A stretch of DNA of 64,000 bases, from assembly GCF_034479555.1 (NCBI RefSeq), contig NZ_CP140151.1, positions 2,666,001-2,730,000 of the forward strand, written 5' to 3'. The notes beneath the pieces are model-generated. The model was not told where the DNA came from. It did not search any database and worked only from the letters and a program-made list of their open reading frames with translations. The stretch comes from Chromohalobacter canadensis (GTDB lineage Bacteria > Pseudomonadota > Gammaproteobacteria > Pseudomonadales > Halomonadaceae). The translations under genes and the position numbers were made by a program. This document shows positions 8,744-18,185 of the stretch, piece by piece (the stretch's first letter is position 1; each line of letters begins with the position of its first letter).

Positions 8744-9847
8744 TCAGCGCGGAGCCAGCGCCTGGAGTCGTGCCAGCGTCTCGTCTCCCAGCCGGCGCGT
8801 GGGGGCCTCGGCATCGCCATGGGACGCCAGCACCGCTGCCTGGCCGGCCCACAGCGAGGAGAAGTCGCCATGCCCACGGGCTTCGGCGGCTTTTTTGAGC
8901 GGGGCGAGCGCGCCACCGGCGGTGGGAAAGGGCGGTGCGGCCGGCGAGAGTGGGCCGAGTTCGCGAATCACCCGATTGACGAGCCCGCGTGCTGGGCGGC
9001 CTGAGAACAGGCGGGTGACGACGGTGTTGTCGTCGCGGGCCTCGGTCAGGGCAGCGCGATGAATGTCGCTGATCAGACTTTCCGGCGTGGACAGATAGTA
9101 GCTGCCGAGCTGCACGCCGCAGGCACCCAACGCGAAGGCGGCGGCGACACCGCGTGCGTCGCCGATGCCGCCGGCGGCGATGACGGGCCGGTCGATGGCA
9201 TCGACGAGCTGCGGCACCAGCGCGAAGGTACCGGGCTGGCGGGCCATGGCGTCGGCGACCGTGTCCGCGCGGGTATCTTCGAGAAACACGCCGCGGTGCC
9301 CGCCGGCTTCGAGCCCCTGGGCGATGACGATGTCCGCGCCGTTGGTGGCCAGCCAGCGGCCCTCGGCGACGGTGGTGGCGCTGGCCATGACCGTGGCGCC
9401 GGTGGCTTTCACGCGGGCCAGCAAGGGGGCATCCGGCAAGCCGAAGTGAAAGCTCACGACCTCGGGACGCAGACGCTCGACCAGCGCGCACTGGACGTCG
9501 TCAAAGGGCTTGCGTTGGGCGGCCGGGGCGGCCTCCTCGGGGTCGAGCCCCGCCTCGCGGTAGAACGGTGCCAGGCGTTCGCGCCAGGCGGCTTCGGCGC
9601 TGGGATCGGGCAGTGACGGCAAGTGGCAGAAAAAGTTGAGGTTGAGCGGGCCGCTGGCATGCTCGCGAAACCGTGCGACTTCCCGCTCGATGCGCTCGGG
9701 GGCGAGCGTAGCGCACGGGATGGAGCCCAGCGCGCCCCCTCGACTGACGGCGATGGCCAGGGTCGCGTCGTTGGCGCCGGCCATGGGGGCCTGGATGACG
9801 GGTAGTTCGATGGCGAGGCGGTCGAGCAGTTCACGTTGCGGCCACAT
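8744..9847 (-). CDS. Nitronate monooxygenase (FMN-dependent)
   Basis: A 367-residue TIM-barrel flavoprotein of the 2-nitropropane dioxygenase family, which oxidises alkyl nitronates such as propionate 3-nitronate. Family motifs are clear: LPVIQAPMAGANDATLA at the N terminus, NLNFFCH, the catalytic-His segment EAGGHRGVF, the phosphate-binding AAGGIGDARGV and ACGVQLGSYYL. GGGAG lies seven bases before the ATG. It stands alone between the emrAB operon and the gntP gene, separated by about 230 and 307 bases, so it is probably its own transcription unit. Confidence 0.9.
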   Translation of the reverse strand: MWPQRELLDRLAIELPVIQAPMAGANDATLAIAVSRGGALGSIPCATLAPERIEREVARFREHASGPLNLNFFCHLPSLPDPSAEAAWRERLAPFYREAGLDPEEAAPAAQRKPFDDVQCALVERLRPEVVSFHFGLPDAPLLARVKATGATVMASATTVAEGRWLATNGADIVIAQGLEAGGHRGVFLEDTRADTVADAMARQPGTFALVPQLVDAIDRPVIAAGGIGDARGVAAAFALGACGVQLGSYYLSTPESLISDIHRAALTEARDDNTVVTRLFSGRPARGLVNRVIRELGPLSPAAPPFPTAGGALAPLKKAAEARGHGDFSSLWAGQAAVLASHGDAEAPTRRLGDETLARLQALAPR

Positions 9848-10154
9848 GGCGATGCTCCCGGAAATGACAGAAAGAGGGCGACGGCCCCGGTATCAGGATC
9901 GGCATGGTTCATGATCGAGCGACCGGAGCGGGGTTGCAAGCACACTAATATGCATCTCGCGTCTCAATACTTTGGTCTTACGTCTTTGGTCTGATGTGTG
10001 GAGAGTGGCGCCCGGTTATTAGGGGGCGTACGAATATGATAATCGAATAGATATCGCTTTTAGCCACAAAACACATTAGATGGCTATCGGTACACGCATT
10101 AGGTTGGCGCCTCGCCGTCGCTGAGCGGCGTTCAGCCACCAATGCGAGGACCGT
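9848..10154. other. Intergenic region between divergent nitronate monooxygenase and gntP genes
   Basis: No coding sequence is supported here. The stretch must hold both divergent promoters, but I see no convincing -35/-10 pair. The one pattern is a direct repeat, CTTTGGTCT at 9970-9978 and again at 9984-9992 (14-base period, matching at 12 of 14 positions if extended), which could be a regulator site. Confidence 0.5.
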
Positions 10155-11552
10155 ATGGACACCGCATTTGCTTTTACGCTTTCGACGCCCGGGCTGCTCG
10201 CCGTGGCTGCCGGGGCGATCGCCATCCTGCTGTTTCTGATTATCAAGGTGAAGCTGCACCCCTTCCTTGCCTTGGTGATCGTGAGTATCGCCACGGCGCT
10301 GGCGACCGGCGTGACCGTGGACGACCTGTTGCCGACGCTGCTTTCCGGTTTCGGCAAGACATTGGGCAACGTAGCGCTGCTGATCGGCTTCGGGGCGATT
10401 CTCGGGCGCATCGTGGCGATCTCGGGTGGTGCCAAGGTACTGGCGGATACTCTGATTCGCATCTGCGGTAAGCAGAAGGCGCCGCTGGGGCTGTCCATCG
10501 CCAGTTTACTGTTCGGCTTTCCGATCTTTCTGGATGCCGCCTTCGTGGTGATGCTGCCGGTGATCTACTCCATCGCACGCGAGCTGCGTGGCTCGTTACT
10601 TATCTATGCGTTGCCGGCGGCGGGTGCGTTCCTGGTGATGCACGCCTTGGTGCCGCCGCACCCCGGCCCAGTGGCGGCGGCGGTGTTCCTTGAGAGCGAC
10701 ATCGGCATGGTGCTGCTGGTGGCGTTGATCGTGGGGCTACCGACCTGGTATCTGGCGGGCTATCAGCTTTCACTGTGGCTGGCCAAGCGCACGCCGTTTC
10801 ATCCGGTGCCGGATTTGATGGGCGGCGCTGACAGCGATGAAGTCGAGCGCACCTCACTGCCGCGCTTCTCGACGATTCTGCTGGTGCTGTTGTTGCCACT
10901 GGTGCTGATTTTCATGAATACCGGCATTACGACCCTGATCAGCGCAGGCACCTTGCCGGAAGGTAATCCCGTGCTCGGTACGCTGACACTGATCGGTGAG
11001 ACGCCGGTGGCGTTGCTGATCAGTCTGTGCCTGGCGATGTGGCTGTTGCTGCTGCGTGGCCATGACAAAGGCGCCATGGGCGCCGTCAACGAAACCATCG
11101 AGAAGGCGCTGGCCCCGGTTTGCAGCATCATCCTGATTACCGGTGCGGGCGGCATGTTCGGCGGTGTGCTCACAGCCAGCGGTATCGGTGAGGCTTTGGC
11201 CGATAGCCTGCAGTCGCTGGGGCTGCCGATACTCGTGGCGGGGTACGTGATCGCGGCGGTGATCCGCATCGCGCAAGGTTCGGCGACGGTCGCCGGGACC
11301 ACGGCGGCAGGGATTCTCGCCCCGGCGGTGCTCGACTCCTCGCTGAGCGGCATGCCGCTGGCATGTGTCGTGGTCGCCGTGGTTGCGGGCGCCATTGGCT
11401 ATTCGCACGTCAACGACTCCGGCTTCTGGCTGGTCGGGCGTTTCCTGGGCATGGAAACCAAGACCATGCTCAAGACTTGGAGTGTGGTCTCCACGGCAAT
11501 TTCGCTGATGGCCTTCGGTCTCGCCTGGGCGCTATTCGCGATGCTGACGTAA
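10155..11552 (+). CDS. GntP-family gluconate/sugar-acid permease
   Basis: A 465-residue, very hydrophobic protein with about 12 membrane segments. GntP-family signatures are visible: GFGKTLGNVALLIGFGAILG near residue 75, LFGFPIFLDAAFVVMLP, the LVPPHPGPVAAA loop at about 168-180, and AQGSATVAGTTAAG in the second half. The family imports gluconate, idonate or related aldonates with protons. GAGGA precedes the ATG. No gluconate kinase or GntR-type regulator is adjacent, so the substrate is unproven; the nearby sugar-lactone-forming dehydrogenase makes an aldonate plausible. A stem-loop follows the stop. Confidence 0.9.
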   Translation: MDTAFAFTLSTPGLLAVAAGAIAILLFLIIKVKLHPFLALVIVSIATALATGVTVDDLLPTLLSGFGKTLGNVALLIGFGAILGRIVAISGGAKVLADTLIRICGKQKAPLGLSIASLLFGFPIFLDAAFVVMLPVIYSIARELRGSLLIYALPAAGAFLVMHALVPPHPGPVAAAVFLESDIGMVLLVALIVGLPTWYLAGYQLSLWLAKRTPFHPVPDLMGGADSDEVERTSLPRFSTILLVLLLPLVLIFMNTGITTLISAGTLPEGNPVLGTLTLIGETPVALLISLCLAMWLLLLRGHDKGAMGAVNETIEKALAPVCSIILITGAGGMFGGVLTASGIGEALADSLQSLGLPILVAGYVIAAVIRIAQGSATVAGTTAAGILAPAVLDSSLSGMPLACVVVAVVAGAIGYSHVNDSGFWLVGRFLGMETKTMLKTWSVVSTAISLMAFGLAWALFAMLT

Positions 11553-11563
11553 GCACCGTCAAA

Positions 11564-11589
11564 GCCGCCGCCGAAACTTCGGCGGCGGC
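11564..11589 (+). terminator. Strong GC stem-loop after gntP
   Basis: GCCGCCGCCGAA (11564-11575) pairs perfectly with TTCGGCGGCGGC (11578-11589) eleven bases after the gntP stop. There is no T run after it, so it may be a 3'-stabilising hairpin rather than an intrinsic terminator. Confidence 0.6.
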
Positions 11590-11652
11590 ATGCAAGTAAG
11601 CAGGCCTGATATACTCCTTCGTCATGATGCTGCGACCCAATAAGGCTAACGC

Positions 11653-12357
11653 ATGACGCGGGATTGGTTGCGCAGGGGACTGCGCTTTTTGTTGTTCGTG
11701 ATACTCGGCTTCGTGGGGCTATCGGTGCTCCTGGTGCTGGTGTTTCGCGTGGTGCCGGTATTCGGTTCGACGGTGATGCTGGAGCGCAAGATCGAGTCGT
11801 GGGTGAGTGGCGAGCCGATCTCGATCCAGCAGCAGTGGCGGCCGTGGGCATCGCTGTCCGACAATGCCAAGCTGGCGGTGATTGCCTCCGAGGATCAGCG
11901 CTTTCCCATGCATCATGGCTTCGACTTCAACCAGATGCAAAAGGCCCTCGATGCCTGGTTCAGCGGCGACAGCTTGCGCGGTGCCAGCACCATTAGTCAG
12001 CAGACCGCCAAGAACCTGTTCCTATGGACCGGACGCACCTGGGTGCGCAAGGGTTTTGAAGCCTGGTTCACGGTATTGATCGAACTGCTGTGGCCCAAGG
12101 AGCGCATCCTCGAGGTGTATCTCAATGTGGTGGAGTGGGATAGCGGCGTGTTCGGTCTCGAAGCCGCCGCTCAGCATTATTTTGGCGTGGGTGCTGACCA
12201 GCTCACTGCAGCGCAAGCCAGCCGTCTGGCGGCGATTCTGCCCAATCCGCGCGAGTGGAGTGCATCGCGGCCCTCGGCGTATATTCAGCAACGCAGCCAG
12301 TGGATTCAGCGGCAAATGCGCCAGTTGGGCGGCAGCGCCTATCTCGATCGTCTGTGA
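11653..12357 (+). CDS. mtgA: Monofunctional peptidoglycan glycosyltransferase MtgA
   Basis: A 234-residue GT51 enzyme that polymerises lipid II into glycan strands at the inner membrane. It has one N-terminal membrane helix at about 10-32 (LRFLLFVILGFVGLSVLLVL) and a single glycosyltransferase domain. The catalytic Glu is E80 in the IASEDQRFPMHHGFD motif; GASTISQQTAKNLFL (110-124) and the later WPKERILEVYLNVVEWDSGVFG, the second conserved block, are intact. Length fits MtgA and there is no transpeptidase domain. It is a single gene with AAGG upstream of the ATG. Confidence 0.95.
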   Translation: MTRDWLRRGLRFLLFVILGFVGLSVLLVLVFRVVPVFGSTVMLERKIESWVSGEPISIQQQWRPWASLSDNAKLAVIASEDQRFPMHHGFDFNQMQKALDAWFSGDSLRGASTISQQTAKNLFLWTGRTWVRKGFEAWFTVLIELLWPKERILEVYLNVVEWDSGVFGLEAAAQHYFGVGADQLTAAQASRLAAILPNPREWSASRPSAYIQQRSQWIQRQMRQLGGSAYLDRL

Positions 12358-12416
12358 GTGTTGGCATCGTGCTGACCGTTGTCATTGCAGTAGCGTTTAT
12401 CAGATAAGGAGCTCTC

Positions 12417-13343
12417 ATGAATTCCACTTCCGTGGCCATTGTCGGGTTCGGCAAGATCGCCCGCGACCAGCACGTACCCGCACTACACGACAATGCGGCG
12501 TTCACGCTCGACGCGGTGGCCAGCCGCAATGCCTCGCTGGAGGGTGTCGCGCATTTTCGCGATATCCAGACCCTTCTCGATGAGCGTCCGGACATCCAGG
12601 CGATCTCGCTGTGCGCGCCGCCGCAAGTGCGTTATCGACAGGCGCGCGCGGCCATCGCCGCGGGCAAGCATGTGATGCTGGAAAAACCGCCGGGCGCGAC
12701 TCTCAGTGAAGTGGAGGACCTGCGCGCCCAGGCCGAGCGCGCCGGCGTGACGCTGTTCGCGACCTGGCATTCGCGCTACGCGGCGGGAGTCGCCCAGGCC
12801 CGTGAGTGGCTGAGTGAGCGTCGCGTGAGTTCGGTCAATGTGCAATGGAAGGAGGACGTACGGCGTTGGCACCCTGGCCAGGAATGGATCTGGGAAGCCG
12901 GCGGTCTGGGCGTGTTCGACCCCGGTATCAACGCGCTGTCGATCATTACGGCGATTCTGCCCGAACCGTTCTTTCTCACCGAGGGCGAGCTGGAAGTGCC
13001 GGCCAATCGGCAGGGGCCGATCGCGGCGACGCTGGCATTCCGCGATGCGCATGATGCCGACATTCGGGCCGAGTTCGACTGGCGTCAGACCGGCCCCCAG
13101 ACCTGGGACATTCACATCGAGACCGATGCTGGGCCGCTGTCGCTGACTCAGGGCGGCAGTCGCTTAACCATCGGTGATGAGGTGGTGATGGAAGGCGGCG
13201 ACGCCGAGTATCCCGGGCTCTACGCACGCTTTGCCGAGCTCATCGCCAATGGAGAGAGCGACGTCGATGTCGCGCCGCTACGGCATGTCGCCGATTCTTT
13301 CCTGCTGGGCCAGCGCGTCAGCGTCGATGCCTTCCACGAGTGA
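12417..13343 (+). CDS. Gfo/Idh/MocA-family oxidoreductase, D-galactose/L-arabinose 1-dehydrogenase-like
   Basis: A 308-residue NAD(P)-dependent oxidoreductase. The N-terminal Rossmann motif is VGFGKIARDQHVPAL (9-23), the catalytic Lys lies in MLEKPPG (87-93), and the C-terminal domain has WIWEAGGLGVFDPGINALSI. The sequence style matches bacterial D-galactose 1-dehydrogenase (Gal), which makes galactono-lactone in the oxidative De Ley-Doudoroff route and also accepts L-arabinose. It sits beside a gbpR-like regulator and araFGH/gguC genes, which supports a sugar-oxidising role. The other pathway enzymes (lactonase, aldonate dehydratase) are not in the window. AAGGAG lies upstream of the ATG. 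Confidence 0.8.
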   Translation: MNSTSVAIVGFGKIARDQHVPALHDNAAFTLDAVASRNASLEGVAHFRDIQTLLDERPDIQAISLCAPPQVRYRQARAAIAAGKHVMLEKPPGATLSEVEDLRAQAERAGVTLFATWHSRYAAGVAQAREWLSERRVSSVNVQWKEDVRRWHPGQEWIWEAGGLGVFDPGINALSIITAILPEPFFLTEGELEVPANRQGPIAATLAFRDAHDADIRAEFDWRQTGPQTWDIHIETDAGPLSLTQGGSRLTIGDEVVMEGGDAEYPGLYARFAELIANGESDVDVAPLRHVADSFLLGQRVSVDAFHE

Positions 13344-13349
13344 GCGTCT

Positions 13350-14288
13350 TCAGCGCTCGCGAATCAGGTCGCGCAGGGTCGACATCAACGCCGCCGCGCC
13401 GGGCGAAAGCCGCTGCTCCCGCAGGCTGACTAGGCCGTAAGGCTGCACGCTCAGCGCCTCCGGGAATGGCAAAATGCGAAAGCGCGGTTGGTCGCAGAGT
13501 AGATCCGCTACTTGCCGCGTGGTCACCGTCACGGTATCGGATTTATCGACCATTGCCAGCGCCACCAGGATGTCCGGTGTGTCGACGATTTGACGCGGCA
13601 ACGCCACACCATGGTGCAGGAACAGGTGGTCGACTCGCTGGCGCATCAAGGCGCCAGGCGGCTGCAATACCCAGGGGTAGTCGACCATCGCCGCCAGGCT
13701 CAGCGACTCGCGTTGAGCGAGCGGATGGTCGGCGCGACACACGAAGCACAAAGCCTCCTCGCCGATCTCTTCGAAGACGAAATCGCCCGCCGGAAGCGTC
13801 GAGGGAATCCTCGCGATGGCGAAATCGAATTCGCCTTCCATGAGACGCGGAATCAACTCGTGACTGACATCGACATCGATGCTGACCTTGAGGTTGGGGC
13901 GGTCGCGATGCACGCGCTCCACCGCGCTGGTCAGCAGCGTGACGGCGGGCGCCATCACCGTGCCCACCGAGACACTCCCCGCGCTGCCCGCATGCAATGC
14001 ATTCAATTCGTCGCCCGCCTGATGGAGTGACGACATGATGCTGCGCGCGTGTCGAATCACCGTCTCGCCGTACCAGTTAGGGGCGATGCCGCGCGGGTGA
14101 CGGTCGAAAAGCACGAGGCCGAGCTGGTTTTCTAACTCTCCCAGCAGCTTGGACGCAGCCGGCTGGCTCATCCCCAGGCGCTCGGCGGCGCGGTGCAGAT
14201 TGCGTAGCTCGTCCAGCGCGATGAACAGCTGCAAATGGCGCAACTTTAGTCGCACCTTCATGAACCAGTCAGTGGGCAAGGAGCTCAT
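13350..14288 (-). CDS. gbpR: LysR-family regulator, GbpR-like (galactose/arabinose uptake)
   Basis: A 312-residue LysR protein. The helix-turn-helix lies at about 26-66 (LRNLHRAAERLG, SQPAASKLLGELENQLG, VLFDRHPRGIAPNWYGE). The effector domain contains GTVMAPAVTLL and FDFAIARIPSTLPAGDF. It resembles GbpR, which in Agrobacterium and Azospirillum is divergent from chvE-gguA-gguB-gguC and answers to galactose/arabinose-type sugars. The same layout occurs here: it is divergent from araFGH-gguC, with a 160-base gap, and convergent within 6 bases of the dehydrogenase. The GbpR assignment rests on both similarity and layout. Confidence 0.82.
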   Translation of the reverse strand: MSSLPTDWFMKVRLKLRHLQLFIALDELRNLHRAAERLGMSQPAASKLLGELENQLGLVLFDRHPRGIAPNWYGETVIRHARSIMSSLHQAGDELNALHAGSAGSVSVGTVMAPAVTLLTSAVERVHRDRPNLKVSIDVDVSHELIPRLMEGEFDFAIARIPSTLPAGDFVFEEIGEEALCFVCRADHPLAQRESLSLAAMVDYPWVLQPPGALMRQRVDHLFLHHGVALPRQIVDTPDILVALAMVDKSDTVTVTTRQVADLLCDQPRFRILPFPEALSVQPYGLVSLREQRLSPGAAALMSTLRDLIRER

Positions 14289-14345
14289 GGTGTCTGGCCT
14301 CAGGAGAAAACAATAACAAAATGGATATCGGTATTTCTGTCAAGT

Positions 14346-14373
14346 GGCATTAGTCGGTTATTTCGCTGATGCC
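14346..14373. promoter_or_regulatory. Candidate operator in the gbpR-araF intergenic region
   Basis: GGCATTAG (14346-14353) and CTGATGCC (14366-14373) form an inverted repeat with 7 of 8 pairs and a 12-base spacer between the divergent regulator and the binding-protein gene. Its position suits a LysR-type site; binding is inferred only. Confidence 0.35.
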
Positions 14374-14448
14374 TATTGTTCAGACTGTTAAGGAACCTGT
14401 TCTGCAACACAACAATAATCCCCCACAAGGGATACAGGAGGACGCCGG

Positions 14449-15477
14449 ATGTCATTCACAACACCGAGGACGCGTACGCTACGCCCCATGACACGTACGT
14501 TACTGGGAATGGCCGTGGGCCTGGCGCTGAGCGCCGGCCCATTGACGGCACAAGCCCAGAGCGATGAGGACGTCAAGATGGGCTTCATCGTCAAGAAGCC
14601 CGAACAAGCGTGGTTCATCAACGAGCAAAAGGCCGCGACCGCGTTGGGTGAAGAGAAGGGCTTCGAAGTGGTGCGTTTGTCGGGCGAAGATGGCCAGGAA
14701 GTGCTGAGTGCCATCGATAACCTCAACTCGCAAGGCGCCCAGGGTTTCGTGATCTGTCCGCCGGATGTGCGGCTGGGGCCAGCAATCATGAACCGCGCCA
14801 AGCAGTACGGCATGAAGGTCGTGACCGTCGACGACCGCTTCCTCAATAGTGACGGGGAGCCCATGAAAGACGTGCCGCATCTGGGGATGTCCGGTTATAA
14901 GATCGGTGAGCAAGTCGGTAACGCCATCGCCGAGGAGATGGACGACCGCGGCTGGGACCCGGACGAGGTCGCGGCGCTGCGTATCACCAACTATGAATTG
15001 CCGACCGCGAAAGAACGCACCGATGGTGCCACGGCCGCGCTGCTCGAGTCCGGTTTCAAGAAAGACAACATCTTTGATGCGCCGCAGCAGAATACCGATA
15101 CCAGCAGCGCCTTCTCGGCGGCATCGCCGGTGTTCTCCAAGCGTGGCGATTTCGAGCACTGGGTGATCTATGCGCTCAACGAAGAGAGCGTGCTGGGAGG
15201 CGTGCGCGCAAGCGAGCAGTACGGACTCGACCCGGACCAGGTCATCGGGGTGGGTATCAACGGCTCCGGCGCGGCGTTTGCTGAGTTTTCGCGTGAGACG
15301 CCCACTGGCTTCTACGGCACTGTCGCCGTGAGTTCGACCATGCATGGGCGCCAGTCGGCGGACAACCTTTACCAGTGGATCACCGACGGAGAGAAACCCA
15401 AGGCCAATACCGAAACCGCCGGCAAGCTGATGACGCGGGACAACTGGGAGGACGTGCGGGAAGAGTTGGGCTTGTAA
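14449..15477 (+). CDS. araF: Periplasmic L-arabinose-type sugar-binding protein
   Basis: A 342-residue periplasmic solute-binding protein of the pentose/hexose family. A signal peptide spans about residues 1-36 (basic n-region, hydrophobic LLGMAVGLALSAG, cleavage after AQA). The mature domain follows E. coli AraF closely (KMGFIVKKPEQAWF, GFVICPPDVRLG, MKVVTVDDRF, IGVGINGSGA). It should capture L-arabinose, possibly D-galactose, for the AraGH transporter. AGGAGG seven bases upstream fixes the start. It is the first gene of araFGH-gguC and is followed by an intercistronic hairpin, common where binding protein is made in excess. Confidence 0.92.
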   Translation: MSFTTPRTRTLRPMTRTLLGMAVGLALSAGPLTAQAQSDEDVKMGFIVKKPEQAWFINEQKAATALGEEKGFEVVRLSGEDGQEVLSAIDNLNSQGAQGFVICPPDVRLGPAIMNRAKQYGMKVVTVDDRFLNSDGEPMKDVPHLGMSGYKIGEQVGNAIAEEMDDRGWDPDEVAALRITNYELPTAKERTDGATAALLESGFKKDNIFDAPQQNTDTSSAFSAASPVFSKRGDFEHWVIYALNEESVLGGVRASEQYGLDPDQVIGVGINGSGAAFAEFSRETPTGFYGTVAVSSTMHGRQSADNLYQWITDGEKPKANTETAGKLMTRDNWEDVREELGL

Positions 15478-15485
15478 GACCGACG

Positions 15486-15505
15486 CTCGCGCCCCAGGGC
15501 GCGGG
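15486..15505 (+). promoter_or_regulatory. Intercistronic hairpin between araF and araG
   Basis: CGCGCC (15488-15493) pairs with GGCGCG (15498-15503), extendable by a pair at each side, in the 54-base gap. The following stretch is C/T-rich without a clean T run. Such hairpins often protect the binding-protein message or cause partial termination. Confidence 0.5.
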
Positions 15506-15531
15506 CCCCTTTCTTCCTTCAGGAGCGCCGT

Positions 15532-17025
15532 ATGTCCGAGGCTTTTCTCAGTTTCGACGACATTGTCGTCGAGTTTCCCGGTGTGAGGGCGCTCGACGGT
15601 GTGAGCTTTGCCGCGAAGGCCGGCGAGGTGCATGCCTTGATGGGCGAGAATGGCGCCGGGAAATCGACCTTGCTCAAGGTGCTAAGCGGCGTCAACCGTC
15701 CCACCTCGGGCCAGCTGTGGATCGACGGCCAATCGTATGTCTTTGCCAATGCCCGGGAGGCGTTGGCTCAGGGCATCGCGATCATCTATCAAGAACTCAC
15801 TCTGTCACCCAACTTGTCGGTGGCCGAGAACCTGCTTTTGGGGCAATTGCCGAAACGCGGCGGCTTTATCGACCGGCGCACCATGAGGGCGCGCGCCCGG
15901 GAAATTCTCGAGGAGCTCGGCGAAGGCGAGATTGACCCGGCCACCAAGGTACGGGAGCTTTCCATCGGGCAGCAGCAAATGATCGAGATCGGCCGTGCGC
16001 TATTGCGTGACGCAAAGATCATTGCTTTCGACGAGCCCACCAGCAGCCTTTCCGTGCAGGAGACGCGGCAGCTCAAGCGCATCGTCGCGCGTTTGCGCGA
16101 GGAAGGGCGCGTGGTGCTGTACGTCACGCATCGCATGGAAGAGGTCTTCGAGATGTGCGATGCGCTGACGGTGTTCCGCGATGGTCGCCATATCCGCACG
16201 CACGAGACGCTGGAAGGCGTCGATCAAGACACCTTGGTCGGCGAGATGGTGGGGCGTCAGATCGAGGACGTTTATGGCTTCAGGCAGCGCACCATGGGCG
16301 ATGTATTGATGCATATCGACAGCCTTCAGGGACGCGGTGTTAACGAACCGGTCAGCCTGGAGGTGAAGCGCGGCGAAGTGTTCGGTCTCTTTGGGCTTGT
16401 CGGCGCCGGGCGTAGCGAGTTGATGCGTCTGGTGTGTGGCGTGGAAAAGGCGAGCCAAGGGCAGGTGACATTTCGTGGTAAAACCGGTGTCTTTACTTCA
16501 CCTCAACAGGCGATTCGTGCCGGCATCGCCATGTGTCCCGAGGATCGCAAATCCCAGGGGATCTTTCCCGTGGCGAGTGTCGCCGACAATCTCAATATCA
16601 GTTGTCGGCGCTTCTTCAAGCGATGGGGCGTGTTTCGTCATGCTGGGCGCGAAGCCGATAACGCCAAGACCTATATCCAGCGTTTGAGTATCAAGACGCC
16701 GAACCATCGCACACCGATCAATACCCTCTCGGGGGGGAATCAGCAGAAGGTGATTGTCGGGCGCTGGCTGGCGGAAGAGATCGACTTGTTCGTGATGGAC
16801 GAGCCCACGCGAGGCATCGATGTGGGGGCTCGACGCGATATCTACACCTTGCTGTATGACCTGGCGGAACAGGGTAAGGGCGTGATCGTGATTTCCAGCG
16901 ACCTTGCTGAGGTCAGCTCGATCTGCGATCGCATCGGCGTCATGCGCAATGGCGCCTTGGTCGATATCGTACCGCGCGAGCAGGCGACCCAGGAGCGCCT
17001 GCTGGGATTGGCGCTTCCGGCTTGA
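15532..17025 (+). CDS. araG: Sugar ABC transporter ATPase (AraG/GguA-like, two nucleotide-binding domains)
   Basis: A 497-residue duplicated ATPase that powers pentose import. The first domain has Walker [10 protein letters not shown] (38-46), signature [12 protein letters not shown] (about 144) and Walker [11 protein letters not shown] (about 163). The second domain has the degenerate P-loop [10 protein letters not shown] typical of this family, signature LSGGNQQKV (about 400) and [22 protein letters not shown] precedes the ATG. It follows araF after the hairpin and precedes araH by 52 bases. Confidence 0.94.
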   Translation: MSEAFLSFDDIVVEFPGVRALDGVSFAAKAGEVHALMGENGAGKSTLLKVLSGVNRPTSGQLWIDGQSYVFANAREALAQGIAIIYQELTLSPNLSVAENLLLGQLPKRGGFIDRRTMRARAREILEELGEGEIDPATKVRELSIGQQQMIEIGRALLRDAKIIAFDEPTSSLSVQETRQLKRIVARLREEGRVVLYVTHRMEEVFEMCDALTVFRDGRHIRTHETLEGVDQDTLVGEMVGRQIEDVYGFRQRTMGDVLMHIDSLQGRGVNEPVSLEVKRGEVFGLFGLVGAGRSELMRLVCGVEKASQGQVTFRGKTGVFTSPQQAIRAGIAMCPEDRKSQGIFPVASVADNLNISCRRFFKRWGVFRHAGREADNAKTYIQRLSIKTPNHRTPINTLSGGNQQKVIVGRWLAEEIDLFVMDEPTRGIDVGARRDIYTLLYDLAEQGKGVIVISSDLAEVSSICDRIGVMRNGALVDIVPREQATQERLLGLALPA

Positions 17026-17077
17026 GTTGCCACCAATCGCGTTGCTCACCAGCTAACAACATGAAGAGATTGACCAC

Positions 17078-18079
17078 ATGAGCACAGACAAACTGGCTGC
17101 TTCCGATACATCGCCGACGGCACCAAAACCGCGGGCCAAGGCATTGCGTACGTTGCTCGACACCTCCGGGTTGATTGCCATATTCCTGGTCTTGTTCGTG
17201 TCCCTGGCGCTGTTCGTGCCGGACTTTTTGACCGGTCGCAATATCGTCGGCTTGCTGCTTTCGGTGACATTGATAGGGACCATCGCGACCACGATGATGA
17301 TGGTGCTGGCACTCGGCGAGGTGGACTTGTCGGTCGCTTCCATCGTCGCCTTTACCGGCGTGGTGGCTGCCGTGGTGACGTCTACTTCGGGCAGCGTCTT
17401 TATCGGCGTGCTCGTGGGAGTCGGTGCCGGTGGTGCGGTGGGGGCCTTCAATGGCTTCGTGGTATCCAAGTTCGGCATCAATTCGTTGATTGCGACTTTG
17501 GCGGCGATGGAGTTCGTGCGTGGGTTGGCCTACATCACCTCCGGCGGTGATGCAGTCATGGTCACGGTGCCGAGCTTCTTCGACCTGGGCAGTGCTTCGT
17601 TTCTGGGGCTGACGCTGCCGGTATGGACCATGATCGCCTGCTTCGTGGTCTTCGGCATCGTTCTTAACATGACGGCGTTCGGGCGCAACACCCTGGCGAC
17701 CGGTGGCAATGCCGAAGCGGCGAGCTTGGCTGGGGTCAATGTCCGGCGTCTCAAGATTACTGTGTTCGCCCTGCAGGGCGTCGTCGCGGGCATCGCCGGG
17801 GTACTGCTGGCCTCGCGGATGGGGCTTGGCGATCCCAACACCTCGATGGGGCTGGAGCTGGCGGTGATTTCCGCCTGTGTGCTGGGTGGTGTCTCGTTGT
17901 CGGGTGGGGTCGCCTCGATCACCGGCGTGCTGGTTGGCGTTTTGATCATGGGTTGCGTGCAGAACGCCATGGGGCTACTCAACGTGCCCACCTTTTATCA
18001 ATATTTGGTACGCGGGGCGATCCTGCTGCTGGCGGTGATGTTTGACCGCTGGAAACAAACGCGACGCGCAAAGGGATGA
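17078..18079 (+). CDS. araH: Sugar ABC transporter permease (AraH/GguB-like)
   Basis: A 333-residue inner-membrane permease with about 8-10 helices. The family landmarks are GEVDLSVASIVAFTGVVAA (EVDLSVAS is the conserved motif after helix 3) and the ATPase-coupling region FGRNTLATGGNAEAASLAGVNVRRLKI. It would form the channel for the AraG ATPase. It is third in the araFGH-gguC operon, 106 bases before gguC. Confidence 0.93.
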   Translation: MSTDKLAASDTSPTAPKPRAKALRTLLDTSGLIAIFLVLFVSLALFVPDFLTGRNIVGLLLSVTLIGTIATTMMMVLALGEVDLSVASIVAFTGVVAAVVTSTSGSVFIGVLVGVGAGGAVGAFNGFVVSKFGINSLIATLAAMEFVRGLAYITSGGDAVMVTVPSFFDLGSASFLGLTLPVWTMIACFVVFGIVLNMTAFGRNTLATGGNAEAASLAGVNVRRLKITVFALQGVVAGIAGVLLASRMGLGDPNTSMGLELAVISACVLGGVSLSGGVASITGVLVGVLIMGCVQNAMGLLNVPTFYQYLVRGAILLLAVMFDRWKQTRRAKG

Positions 18080-18185
18080 TCCTTTTTTCAACGCAAGCTG
18101 TATTACTATCGATGGCGGACGCAGCGTGAGCTATCACGACTGAGCCCGCCATGCCATCGACTCGGCCTTCAGGAGAGCCCATTAC

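Noticed and set aside
10036..10054. Fur-like sequence (GATAATCG core) upstream of gntP
   Set aside because: About 11 of 19 matches with no right half-site, and the gene has no iron-related role.
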